From contig JAQGMO010000018.1 in NCBI GenBank assembly GCA_028292315.1, forward strand, positions 1 to 51,245: DNA of 51,245 bases. Direction: 5' to 3'. The notes beneath the pieces are model-generated. The model did no database searches. It was not told the origin of the DNA and was given only the letters and a program-made list of their open reading frames with translations. Within the stretch, counting starts at the first letter, position 1. Every line of letters begins with the position of its first letter. This DNA comes from Herminiimonas sp. Lineage in GTDB: Bacteria > Pseudomonadota > Gammaproteobacteria > Burkholderiales > Burkholderiaceae_D. Of this stretch, positions 28,539-38,054 are shown in pieces. The position numbers and the translations under genes were made by a program.

Positions 28539-28592
28539 AGACCGGCCTGTATTGAGCCGCGGTGATGAACCAGTTTATTTGAGGACTTTGCG

Positions 28593-29474
28593 ATGAATGC
28601 CAGAACCAGCCCGACGTTGCAACATGAAGTGGTGTCCAAACCGCGCGAGGTCGAACGCCTGATCACCGGCACGGCCACCTCGGATGGCGCGGGGGTCAAG
28701 CTGACGCGCGTGCTGACCCAGGGCCTGCAGCGGCGGCTTGATCCATTCCTGATGCTTGACGCATTCGGCACCGATAATCCGGAAGATTATATTGGCGGCT
28801 TTCCGGATCATCCGCACCGCGGCTTCGAAACCGTCACCTATATGATCGCCGGGCGCATGCGCCATCGCGACAGCGCAGGCAATGAAGGTTTGCTGCAAAA
28901 TGGCGGCGTGCAATGGATGACGGCCGGACGCGGGCTCGTCCATTCCGAACTGCCCGAGCAGGAAGACGGGCGCATGGAAGGCTTCCAGCTATGGCTGAAC
29001 CTGCCGGCGAGCGACAAAATGTGCGCTCCATGGTACCGCGACCTGCAAAGCGCGGACATACCGGAGTTCAGAACGGCCGAAGGCGTGACCGCGCGCGTGA
29101 TCGCGGGAGCAAGCCATGGCATTGCTGGCGGAATGCAACGCGAAACCACGCTGCCGCTCTATCTCGATTTGCATTTCGAACCAGGTTCCGGTTTTACCCA
29201 GGCTCTGCCTGCGGCGCACAATGGATTTGTGTACGTCTACCGCGGCGCCTTGCGGATCGGCGACACCAGCGTGCCCGCACAGCGCATGGCGATTCTGAAA
29301 AACCAGCCGGATAGCGACGGCGTGATACTGCATGCGGATGAACCGACGCGCGCATTGTTGATTGCCGGCAATCCGCTGAATGAACCGATTGCGCAATATG
29401 GCCCCTTCGTGATGAACTCGAATGAGCAGATTCATCAGGCGGTGGAGGATTTCAGGGCGGGGAAATTCGCCTAG
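28593..29474 (+). CDS. Pirin family protein
   Basis: A 293-residue bicupin. The N-terminal cupin holds the metal ligands H73 and H75 (HPHRGFETVTYM), H117 and E119 (HSELPEQ). The C-terminal cupin is degenerate. Bacterial pirins can act as quercetin 2,3-dioxygenases or as regulators of metabolic enzymes. The position after azoR suggests a shared response to quinones or flavonoids; that link is inference. Confidence 0.93.
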   Translation: MNARTSPTLQHEVVSKPREVERLITGTATSDGAGVKLTRVLTQGLQRRLDPFLMLDAFGTDNPEDYIGGFPDHPHRGFETVTYMIAGRMRHRDSAGNEGLLQNGGVQWMTAGRGLVHSELPEQEDGRMEGFQLWLNLPASDKMCAPWYRDLQSADIPEFRTAEGVTARVIAGASHGIAGGMQRETTLPLYLDLHFEPGSGFTQALPAAHNGFVYVYRGALRIGDTSVPAQRMAILKNQPDSDGVILHADEPTRALLIAGNPLNEPIAQYGPFVMNSNEQIHQAVEDFRAGKFA

Positions 29475-29557
29475 GAACCGGCGCGTGACGGCCTGGGCCT
29501 ATGTCTATTTTGCAGATCAGCTAAACTAGCGCTCTCTGGAATCAATCTGGCCGCTAC

Positions 29558-31756
29558 ATGCCCATTCGCACGCGCCTGCTGTTACTTGTCCTTGCTATTC
29601 TGTTGCCTGCGTTTCTTGCTGCCGCCCTCGGCATCGGTTATGTGTACTCTGAAGCGCAAACGACCAATCGAAAAACCCTGCAGGAAACTACCCGCGCGCT
29701 GGCCTTGTTACTCGATAGTGACATCGAAACGCGGGAAGCAATCCTGCTTAGCCTGGCCGACTCGCCGGCATTGGATCGGGGCGACCTGGCAACGTTTTAC
29801 CATCATGCGCAAAAGACCGCCGCCGGCCGCGAAGCCACGATCGTGCTCGCGGATGCCGAAGGCCACGTGCTGCTCAATACCGCCGTACCATTTGGCGCCA
29901 TGGAGATTGCGAATTCCGGCACCTTGCTGGAATTGCGAAAGAAGCATGGCCCGGACGGCACGATCGTCAGTGACCTTTATCTATCGCCACACAGAAAAAC
30001 CCAAAGTTTTGCAGTGCAGGTTCCGGTCAAGCGCAATGGCCGTGTCGTCTACTATGTGTCAATGGGATCGAATGCCAAACAGATTCAGTCAGTGCTGACC
30101 AGCCAGCGGCTGCCAAAAAACTGGATGGGCGCGATTATCGATGGCAAGGGCCTGCATGTCGCACGCACCACGGATCCAGAAAAATATGTCGGCCGCCGGG
30201 CGCCTGATGCACTGATCGCCACCATACGCGCCAATCGTGAAGGGTTCTTCGAGAACATTACAATGGACAACGTACACACACTAGCCTCTTTCAGCCATGC
30301 GCCGCGCTCGGAATGGGCTTTTGTCATTAACGTGCCACGCAGCGAATTGCGACGCACGGCGCTTCAGGCCACCGTTTTCATGATCAGTGTTTCGCTGCTG
30401 CTGCTCGGTTTTGCCCTCGCCGCGGCATTCGCGGTGGCACGCAAGACGGTCCAGCCGCTGGAAGCGCTGCGCCTCTCGGCGGAACGGCTCGGCAAGGGTG
30501 AAATTGTCCTCCCCGTCGATTCCGGAAACAAGGAAATGGATGAAGTCAGGGCTGCAATGGCGAAAGCCAGCACCGATATCAGCAGTGGGAAGGCGGAGCT
30601 GGAGCGCCGTGTCGAACAAGCGGTCGCCGCGGCCGGACAATCGCAACGCGCGCTGCTGCAGGCCCAAAAGCTCGATGCGCTGGGACGCCTGACCGGCGGC
30701 ATCGCCCATGATTTCAACAATGTCCTTCAGACCCTCACCGGCGGATTGCAGCTGGCGCATTATTCGTCCCAGGACGCGCGCATCAAATCGCTGATCGAGA
30801 CTTGTCAGCGCGCCGTCGATCGGGCGGTCGAACTGACCAGGCAATTGATGGCATTTGGCCGGGTGCAGGATGCCCGCCTCGAAACGGTCGACCTGCCACG
30901 GCAGATCCGCGAAACGACGCCTCTGCTCAAAGGCAGCCTGCCGAGCAACATCGATTTTCAGCTGATCCTCGCTGAACGGCTTTGGCCGGTCACCGTGGAC
31001 CGGCTACAGTTCGAGCTTGCGCTGTTGAATCTGACGATCAATGCACGCGATGCGATGCGCCAGGGCGGCATCCTGCGGATCGAGGCTCGCAATGAAGCCG
31101 TGAACGGCTCGACTGATGAACTCGAACCAGGCGATTATGTCCGGGTCATCGTTTCCGATACCGGCGAAGGAATGACGCCCGAGGTGCTGGCCAAGGCGCT
31201 CGATCCGTTCTTCACTACAAAAGACATTGGAAAGGGCTCCGGCATGGGCCTGCCGCAGGTGTACGGTTTTGCGAAGCAGGCCGCCGGCACGCTTATCATC
31301 AGGAGTCAGACCGGTAAAGGAACGCAGGCAATTCTTTATTTGCCGAAAGCGGAACGGCCGCTGCTGAAGCCGGAATCCGAAACAGGCAATCCGCCGCAAC
31401 AGGACATGGCGCCGGGTAAAGTACTCCTGTTCGTCGAGGACGATCCCCTTGTCAGGGACGTGGTGCGGCCAGCCCTGGAAGAACTGGGTTTCCTGGTGCT
31501 GCAGGCTGCCGATGCGGCGGAGGCGGTGGAAATTCTCGAATCGCGAACACATGTCGATTTTGTTTTTTCCGATATTGTCATGCCCGGAAAAATCAGCGGC
31601 ATCGACCTCGCCGAACTGGTGCAGAAACGGTATCCCCGGATCGGGGTGGTGCTCGCAACCGGTTATTCCGATCGCCGGGTCGCGCTTCCAAATATCCGCA
31701 CGCTTGCAAAACCTTACAAGGTCAGTGATGTAGTCAACGCCTTGACCCGTACCTGA
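29558..31756 (+). CDS. Membrane hybrid sensor histidine kinase
   Basis: A 732-residue inner-membrane kinase. Membrane helix about 6-28, a periplasmic Cache-like sensor region (30-270), a second helix 271-294, HAMP (about 295-345), HisKA with H384 (GGIAHDFNN), HATPase (490-605; NARDAMRQGG, DTGEGM, GSGMGLPQV), and a C-terminal receiver (622-732) with phospho-site D672 in FSDIVMPG. The HisKA/receiver arrangement is the same as in the 981-residue kinase at 15082. No response regulator is adjacent. Confidence 0.9.
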   Translation: MPIRTRLLLLVLAILLPAFLAAALGIGYVYSEAQTTNRKTLQETTRALALLLDSDIETREAILLSLADSPALDRGDLATFYHHAQKTAAGREATIVLADAEGHVLLNTAVPFGAMEIANSGTLLELRKKHGPDGTIVSDLYLSPHRKTQSFAVQVPVKRNGRVVYYVSMGSNAKQIQSVLTSQRLPKNWMGAIIDGKGLHVARTTDPEKYVGRRAPDALIATIRANREGFFENITMDNVHTLASFSHAPRSEWAFVINVPRSELRRTALQATVFMISVSLLLLGFALAAAFAVARKTVQPLEALRLSAERLGKGEIVLPVDSGNKEMDEVRAAMAKASTDISSGKAELERRVEQAVAAAGQSQRALLQAQKLDALGRLTGGIAHDFNNVLQTLTGGLQLAHYSSQDARIKSLIETCQRAVDRAVELTRQLMAFGRVQDARLETVDLPRQIRETTPLLKGSLPSNIDFQLILAERLWPVTVDRLQFELALLNLTINARDAMRQGGILRIEARNEAVNGSTDELEPGDYVRVIVSDTGEGMTPEVLAKALDPFFTTKDIGKGSGMGLPQVYGFAKQAAGTLIIRSQTGKGTQAILYLPKAERPLLKPESETGNPPQQDMAPGKVLLFVEDDPLVRDVVRPALEELGFLVLQAADAAEAVEILESRTHVDFVFSDIVMPGKISGIDLAELVQKRYPRIGVVLATGYSDRRVALPNIRTLAKPYKVSDVVNALTRT

Positions 31757-31920
31757 ATCAATTCACAGGCGGGGCTTCCGGTTGCAGGGCCGCATCGCGC
31801 CGCATAGTGCTTTCGCCGTTTGCATGCTGCGGCCCGCTGTGCGCCTGGGCGTCGCCATCACCCTGGATGAAGCCGGACCGGTCCCAGCCGGAATGGCTGC
31901 GCTCGTTTACAATCTGTGAC

Positions 31921-33615
31921 ATGAATAATCCAGCTCAAACTTCTTCGGCCGCCAGGGTGCCGGTGGTTCCGCGCCCTGCCGCAACCCTGATCCTGGCGCG
32001 CGACGGCGCGGATGGCATCGAGGTATTCCTGATGCAACGCACGCAGCAGGCCAAGTTCATGGCCGGCGCTTTCGTGTTCCCCGGCGGCGCAGTCGACCCG
32101 GCGGATTCGCAGCCGGTCTATGCCGCACATACCGCCGGACTGGACGATACCGGCGCCAGCCGGATACTTGGCATCGAACAGGGCGGGCTGGCTTATTGGA
32201 TCGCCGCGATCCGCGAATGCTTTGAAGAGTCGGGACTGCTGCTTGCAACTGATGAAAGCGGCGAAATCATACGCCTGGAGGAAGGGCTCACCGCCGACGC
32301 TTTTGCAAGTTACCGGAACCGGCTCGCGGCCGGCGAACTGTCCCTGGCCGAATTGTGCCGCACGCACGGGCTGCGTCTGGCCACGGACAGGCTGGTTTAC
32401 TTTGGCCACTGGACCACGCCGGCGGGACTGCCGAAACGTTTTGATACACGCTTTTTTATCGCCGTCGCGCCACCCGGCCAGACCGGGGTGCATGATAACT
32501 GCGAGACCATCGATCATGCCTGGATCCGTCCGGCGGATGCGTTGGCGCGCTGCCGGGCCGGCGAAATCACGCTGGCATTCGCCACCACCAGGACGCTCGA
32601 GTCGCTCGCGACCTTCCGCGACACCGCAAGCATGATGGCGCATGCGCGGGCGCAGTCTTCGGTCAAGTCGCATCTGCCGCGGGTTGCGCGCGGACGCAAT
32701 GGGCGCCAGGTGCTGGTGCAGGGTGATCACGCTTACGCGGAAATCGGCATGCTCGACCCGGTCGGCGAAGGCACTTTTTCCTGCGAGATCGTGCCGGGCG
32801 TCCCGGTCCGGCTGTCGTCCCGGGTGCGCCGCATCGCAGCGCCGAATCCGGGCTTCATGACCGGGCCCGGCACGAATGCCTATCTGCTTGGTTCCGGCGA
32901 GGATATTGCGGTGATCGATCCAGGCCCGGCGCTCGATGAACATATCGACACTTTGCTGAAGGAAGCAGACGGCCGCATTCGATGGATCCTGGTTACCCAT
33001 ACGCATCCCGACCATTCTCCCGCCGCGGCGATCCTGAAATCGAAGACCGGCGCGCAGCTGCTCGGGATGCCGCCGCCCGAAAACGGACACCAGGATCATG
33101 GTTTCATGCCGGACCGGATACTTTCACATGGAGAACGCCTCGACATCGCCGGCTGCACCTTGCGCGTGCTGCATACGCCGGGCCACGCCTCGAATCACCT
33201 GTGCTACCTGCTGGAAGAAGAACGACTGGTATTTACCGGGGACCATGTCATGCAGGGTTCGACGGTCGTCATTAATCCGCCCGATGGCGACATGAGCGTT
33301 TATCTCGCCTCCTTGAAAAGCTTGCAACAGGAAGAGATTGCTTATCTGGCCCCCGGGCACGGCTTCGTGATGGACAAACCGCGCGAAGTCATCGATCGCC
33401 TGCTGGCCCATCGTCTGGGACGCGAGAAGAAGGTAATCGAGGCGCTCCGCCAGCTCGGCGCCGCGACCGCGGAGGAACTGGTTCCAGTCGTTTACAACGA
33501 CGTCCCCGAGCGCCGGCATGCAATGGCCGCCAGGTCCCTGCTTGCCCATTTAATCAAGCTAAAAGAAGACGGACGGGCAAGCGAATCGAATGGCCGCTGG
33601 GAAGCGATCGCGTAG
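31921..33615 (+). CDS. NUDIX hydrolase fused to metallo-beta-lactamase-fold hydrolase
   Basis: A 564-residue two-domain enzyme. Residues 15-235 are a NUDIX domain: FVFPGGAVDP and the box end RECFEESG at 98-105. Residues 300-520 are an MBL-fold domain with H360, H362, D364, H365 (THTHPDH), H422 (TPGHASNH), D441 (TGDHVMQG) and H480, then a winged-helix-like LACTB2-type tail. The frame is open back to 31807, but the ATG at 31921 begins the conserved part. A role in hydrolysing CoA or nucleotide esters is possible but unproven. Confidence 0.9.
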   Translation: MNNPAQTSSAARVPVVPRPAATLILARDGADGIEVFLMQRTQQAKFMAGAFVFPGGAVDPADSQPVYAAHTAGLDDTGASRILGIEQGGLAYWIAAIRECFEESGLLLATDESGEIIRLEEGLTADAFASYRNRLAAGELSLAELCRTHGLRLATDRLVYFGHWTTPAGLPKRFDTRFFIAVAPPGQTGVHDNCETIDHAWIRPADALARCRAGEITLAFATTRTLESLATFRDTASMMAHARAQSSVKSHLPRVARGRNGRQVLVQGDHAYAEIGMLDPVGEGTFSCEIVPGVPVRLSSRVRRIAAPNPGFMTGPGTNAYLLGSGEDIAVIDPGPALDEHIDTLLKEADGRIRWILVTHTHPDHSPAAAILKSKTGAQLLGMPPPENGHQDHGFMPDRILSHGERLDIAGCTLRVLHTPGHASNHLCYLLEEERLVFTGDHVMQGSTVVINPPDGDMSVYLASLKSLQQEEIAYLAPGHGFVMDKPREVIDRLLAHRLGREKKVIEALRQLGAATAEELVPVVYNDVPERRHAMAARSLLAHLIKLKEDGRASESNGRWEAIA

Positions 33616-33660
33616 CTGGTTTCAGTTAGCAGCCTGCAGCTTGCGATATCCGGTTTCCAG

Positions 33661-36600
33661 TTATTGCGCCAGGGTCATCAAGCTCGCATTGCCGCCGGCG
33701 GCCGTGGTATTGACGCTCAGCGAGCGCTCGGCCACCAGCCGCCACAAGGGAATCGGATTCAGTTCAAGCGTTTCAATCACCGGCACCAGCGCGCCATCGC
33801 GGGCAGCCAGCGCAGGCCGCACCGCTGCCGCCTGCGTAGCGTCTACCAGCGCAATATCCAGCCGTCCCCCTGCATCGCCATCGAAGCGCTTTCCGGTCTC
33901 GATCGAATCGCGCACCTGCTGCGGCAATCCGGCCGGAAGTAATTCTGCGGCCGGTCCAGCAAGATAGGCCGTGTTACCGGTCGCCAGCACCGCGGCGAGC
34001 TGATTCAGCAAGGCGTCACCGCTGCCGGCGGCGCACAGCACCCGGCCACGCGGCGCGAATGCCAGTGTATTGCGTTCGCCGGTCGGACCGGGTAGCGCCA
34101 GGCTTTGCCCGACCGGCGTAGCAGCCGCATAATGCTGCAACAGGTCGGCAAGCTGTCGATGGCCAGTGCCGCGGGCCCAGTCGCCCAGGCACGCGGCCGC
34201 GTCCTGTTTCGCCCGCGCGCCCGCGCCGGAAAACAGTGCCGGTTCGGCGGCGCGCTGCAATCGGCTGAGATAGAGCGGCCCGCCGGCTTTCGGGCCGGTG
34301 CCGGATTGTCCCTCGCCGCCGAACGGTTGTACGCCCACCACCGCACCCACGATGTTGCGATTGACATAGAGATTGCCGACGCGCGCGTGCGCGCAGATGA
34401 AATCGATGGTCTCGTCGATGCGCGAATGAATACCCAATGTCAGACCATAGCCTGTGTCATTGATCGCGGCGATCAGTTGCGGCAGCTGCTCGCGGCGATA
34501 TCGGATCACATGCAAGACCGGACCGAACACTTCATGCGTCAGTTGCGACAGCGAGACAATTTCGATGACGGTGGGGGCGACAAAGGTGCCGCGCCGGGTA
34601 TCGGGCGGCAAGGGTAGCTGGTAAAAGCCGGAGGCGCCCTGTTTGATTTGGTCGATATGCGCGAGCAACGCATCCCTGGCTTGCGCATCGATTACCGGGC
34701 CGACATCGGTGGACAATCGGGCAGGGTTGCCGACACACAGCTGCGCCATCGCGCCCCGCAGCATTTCCATGGTGCGGTCCGCGATGTCGGTTTGCAGGCA
34801 TAGCACGCGCAAGGCCGAGCAGCGCTGGCCGGCGCTGTCGAAAGCCGAGGTGATGACGTCCTGCACCACTTGCTCCGTCAGCGCGCTTGAATCGACGATC
34901 ATCGCATTCTGGCCGCCGGTCTCCGCGATCAAAGGGATCTCGCCCGCCCCGCCGGCCGAACGCGTCGCAAGCGTTCGGTTGATCAGGCGCGCGACTTCGC
35001 CCGACCCGGTGAATAGCACGCCACGCACGCGCCCATCGGCGGTCAACCGGCTGCCGATGATTTCGCCGCTGCCCGGGAGCAGTTGCAGCGCAGCGCGCGG
35101 TATGCCGGCCTGATGCAGCAGCTGCACCGCGCGATATGCGATCAAGGGCGTTTGTTCGGCCGGCTTGGCCAGCACCACGTTGCCGGCGGCAAGCGCCGCG
35201 CTGACTTCGCCGATGAAAATAGCAAGCGGAAAATTCCATGGACTGATGCACGCCACCGGGCCGAGCGGCAGCCCGTCCGGCCGGCCGCGCACCTGGGCGC
35301 CGTAGTAACGCAGGAAATCGACCGCTTCGCGCACTTCGGCCACCGCGGCCGGAAGCGATTTTCCGGCCTCCCTGACCGCCAGAGCCATCAATTCGAAGCG
35401 ATGCGCTTCGAATGCATCGGCTGCGCGCGCCAGCATATCCGCGCGAACGGCGGGTTCGCTGATTTGCCAATCCAGGGCGTATGATTGCGCGGCAACCAGC
35501 GCCGTTTCAACATCCCGCTCGTTCGCTTCAGTTACCTGCCCGACCTGATCTCGATGATCGGCCGGATTCAAAATCGCCTGCCGCCCGGTTGCACTGACTT
35601 CGCCGTCTACGAGTGGCTGCGCCAGCCACATCCGCGTGCCAAACTGGCCCATTGCAGCGTCAATTTGCCGCAGCGTGTTTTCATCGCTCAGATCCACGCC
35701 GGAGGAATTCGCTCGTTCGGCGCCGAACAGGGCGGCCGGCGTAGCGATGCCTGGATGCGGCGCCCCGCCGAGCAAGCCGGCTGCCTCGAATGGATCGGCC
35801 ACCAGCGATTCGACCGCTATTTTTTCATCGACAATCTGGTTGACGAAGGATGAATTCGCGCCATTCTCCAGCAGTCGGCGCACCAGATAGGCCAACAGGG
35901 TCTCGTGGCTGCCAACCGGCGCATAGACGCGGCATCGTATGCCGAGACGGTCCGCGCCGACGACCTGATCGTACAGGCTTTCACCCATGCCATGCAGGAA
36001 CTGGAATTCAAAATCAGTCACGCCGCGCCGCGCCGCCCAGGTATGGATAGCGGCCAGCGTGTGCGCATTGTGCGTCGCAAACTGGGGATAAACCAGACTG
36101 GTCGCAGCGAGCAGTTTTTGCGCGCACACCAGGAAAGACACATCGGTATGCACCTTACGCGTATAGACCGGATAGCCGGGCAAACCGTCGACCTGGGCGC
36201 GCTTGATTTCGGTATCCCAGTAGGCGCCCTTTACCAGGCGCAGCATGAACCTCCGCTTGCTGCGGCGGGCCAGATCGAGCAAGAAGTCGATTACAAACGG
36301 CGCGCGTTTCTGGTACGCCTGAACCACGAAACCGATTCCATCGAATCCCGCCAGGGCGGGATCGAATGCGAGCGCTTCCATCAGGTCGAGCGAGAGTTCC
36401 AGGCGATCGGCTTCTTCAGCATCGATGTTCAGGCCGATGTCATATTGCTTCGCGAGCAAGACCAGTTGCCTGAGCCGCGGCAGCAGCTCTTCCATCACGC
36501 GTGCGCGCTGGGCCCGGCTGTAACGCGGGTGCAAGGCCGATAGTTTCACGGAAATGCCCGGACCATCCCTGAGCCCCCGCCCGTCGGCGGCACGGCCGAT

Positions 36601-37353
36601 CGCATGGATTGCCGCTTCATACGAGGCGTAGTAGCGCGCCGCATCGCGCGCCGTCAGCGCCGCTTCGCCGAGCATGTCATAGGAATAGCGATAGCCGCGC
36701 TTTTCATTGGCGCGACTGGCGGCCAGCGCGCCGTCTATCGTTTCGCTGATGACAAATTGATTGCCCAGCATGCGCATGGCAAGATCGAGGCCGTTGCGGA
36801 TCAACGGCTCGCCGCCGCGCGCAATCAGCCGGGTCAGCGCCGAATCGAGCCCTTGTTCGCTGCTGGTGCCGACCAGTTTCCCGGTAATCAGCAAGCCCCA
36901 GGCTGCGGCATTGACGAACAGTGAAGGCGATTCCCCGAGGTGGCGGCGCCAGTCGCCCCGGCTGATCTTGTCCGCGATCAAGCGGTCCGCGGTCTGATGA
37001 TCGGGGATGCGCAGCAACGCTTCGGCCAGGCACATCAGCGCGACGCCCTCTTCCGACGATAAGGAAAACTCATGCATCAGCGCATCGACGCCGGAGGCGC
37101 GGCTGCGCTGCGCCCGTACCGCACGCACCAGCCTGCTTGCGAGCCGGTGCGTGGCCTGACGCGCTTCCTCGTCCCGCCATGCCTGCGATAGCAGGCCTTG
37201 CACCGCTGCGCGTTCATCGCGACGGCAGGCGGCGGTGATCGCCGCGCGCAGCGGCGTCGGCTCGGGCAGAACTTCCCGGGCAAAATCGGAAAATGGAGCG
37301 AATTCCGAAGCGGTGCCTGCAGTAGCCCCAGGCTGGCGATCGCTTGTAAGCAT
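33661..37353 (-). CDS. putA: Bifunctional proline dehydrogenase / glutamate-semialdehyde dehydrogenase
   Basis: PutA oxidises proline to glutamate in two steps, passing electrons from FAD to the quinone pool and making NADH. The 1230 residues begin without a ribbon-helix-helix DNA-binding domain, so this PutA should not be its own repressor. The proline dehydrogenase barrel spans about 180-490; the aldehyde dehydrogenase spans 560-1040 with catalytic C845 (SAGQRCSALRVL). A C-terminal domain related to ALDH folds follows (1060-1230). It is convergent with the NUDIX-MBL gene. Confidence 0.96.
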   Translation of the reverse strand: MLTSDRQPGATAGTASEFAPFSDFAREVLPEPTPLRAAITAACRRDERAAVQGLLSQAWRDEEARQATHRLASRLVRAVRAQRSRASGVDALMHEFSLSSEEGVALMCLAEALLRIPDHQTADRLIADKISRGDWRRHLGESPSLFVNAAAWGLLITGKLVGTSSEQGLDSALTRLIARGGEPLIRNGLDLAMRMLGNQFVISETIDGALAASRANEKRGYRYSYDMLGEAALTARDAARYYASYEAAIHAIGRAADGRGLRDGPGISVKLSALHPRYSRAQRARVMEELLPRLRQLVLLAKQYDIGLNIDAEEADRLELSLDLMEALAFDPALAGFDGIGFVVQAYQKRAPFVIDFLLDLARRSKRRFMLRLVKGAYWDTEIKRAQVDGLPGYPVYTRKVHTDVSFLVCAQKLLAATSLVYPQFATHNAHTLAAIHTWAARRGVTDFEFQFLHGMGESLYDQVVGADRLGIRCRVYAPVGSHETLLAYLVRRLLENGANSSFVNQIVDEKIAVESLVADPFEAAGLLGGAPHPGIATPAALFGAERANSSGVDLSDENTLRQIDAAMGQFGTRMWLAQPLVDGEVSATGRQAILNPADHRDQVGQVTEANERDVETALVAAQSYALDWQISEPAVRADMLARAADAFEAHRFELMALAVREAGKSLPAAVAEVREAVDFLRYYGAQVRGRPDGLPLGPVACISPWNFPLAIFIGEVSAALAAGNVVLAKPAEQTPLIAYRAVQLLHQAGIPRAALQLLPGSGEIIGSRLTADGRVRGVLFTGSGEVARLINRTLATRSAGGAGEIPLIAETGGQNAMIVDSSALTEQVVQDVITSAFDSAGQRCSALRVLCLQTDIADRTMEMLRGAMAQLCVGNPARLSTDVGPVIDAQARDALLAHIDQIKQGASGFYQLPLPPDTRRGTFVAPTVIEIVSLSQLTHEVFGPVLHVIRYRREQLPQLIAAINDTGYGLTLGIHSRIDETIDFICAHARVGNLYVNRNIVGAVVGVQPFGGEGQSGTGPKAGGPLYLSRLQRAAEPALFSGAGARAKQDAAACLGDWARGTGHRQLADLLQHYAAATPVGQSLALPGPTGERNTLAFAPRGRVLCAAGSGDALLNQLAAVLATGNTAYLAGPAAELLPAGLPQQVRDSIETGKRFDGDAGGRLDIALVDATQAAAVRPALAARDGALVPVIETLELNPIPLWRLVAERSLSVNTTAAGGNASLMTLAQ

Positions 37354-37463
37354 GGTCAGGTTCTCGAAATAAAACGGTGTGGATATTTCGAAAGGTGTGC
37401 GAACCCCGATTTATTTACACTCTATTCTATGCCGTCTGCAATTTTTATTTTTAAGACTGGGAA

Positions 37464-37505
37464 GTATGGATTAATTTGTATGGATTAATTCGTATGGCTT
37501 TAATT
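37464..37505. repeat. Three 14-base tandem repeats upstream of putA
   Basis: GTATGGATTAATTT at 37464-37477, GTATGGATTAATTC at 37478-37491 and a drifted GTATGGCTTTAATT at 37492-37505, about 110 bases before the putA start in the creA-putA gap. They could be regulator sites in phase or a simple slippage product. Confidence 0.75.
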
Positions 37506-37536
37506 TAGTCCGCCTTTAATTTCGGCTTGTCTGCAA

Positions 37537-38013
37537 TCAACGCAACGGTATCGGCTGACTTGCCGGCACCGGCACCGCGGTCACGCTGTTTTGCGGACTG
37601 CCTTCGATCACCCGGTCGGAATAGACCAGGTATACCAGCGCATTACGCCTGGGATCGGCCATCCGCACAACCCGCACGCGCTTGAACAGCACTGAAGCGC
37701 GCTCCGAAAACACTTCTTCCTGCTGCGGTATCGGGCCATTGAATTTTATGTCTCCGACCTGGCGGCATGCGACCGACGCTTCCGCCTTGTCTTCCGCCAG
37801 GCCGACCGCGCCTTTCAAGCCGCCAGTCTTGGCGCGGGAAAGATAACAGCTCACGCCCGTCACCTTGGGATCGTCGAAGACTTCGACCACGACCTTGTGA
37901 TTCGGGCCGATCAATTTGAAAACAGTGCTGACTTCACCCACTGTTTCGGCTCGCGCGCTAAACGCGAGGGCAATGAGAAGAACCGGGAGTACTGCTTTTT
38001 GCGCGATCATCAT
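37537..38013 (-). CDS. creA: CreA family protein
   Basis: A 158-residue exported protein. Signal peptide 1-22 ends in ARA before ETVGEV. The mature sequence (STVFKLIGPNHKVVVEVFDDPKVTGVSCYLSRAKTGG, GDIKF, VYLVYSDRVIEGSPQNSVTAVPV) is the CreA family throughout, with the two usual cysteines. Function remains unknown. It follows ksgA by 41 bases and may be the last gene of the lptD run. Confidence 0.93.
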   Translation of the reverse strand: MMIAQKAVLPVLLIALAFSARAETVGEVSTVFKLIGPNHKVVVEVFDDPKVTGVSCYLSRAKTGGLKGAVGLAEDKAEASVACRQVGDIKFNGPIPQQEEVFSERASVLFKRVRVVRMADPRRNALVYLVYSDRVIEGSPQNSVTAVPVPASQPIPLR

Positions 38014-38054
38014 TTTTCATGTCCTTTCAATTCAAGAGCGGGGCCCGGCAGCGA

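Noticed and set aside
28512-28560. Terminator between azoR and pirin
   Set aside because: GC-rich partial inverted repeat around CCGGCCTGAAGACCGGCC but no T-run, and the genes look like one transcript.
35905-36543. Plus-strand ORF of 212 codons
   Set aside because: Antisense shadow within the proline dehydrogenase part of putA.
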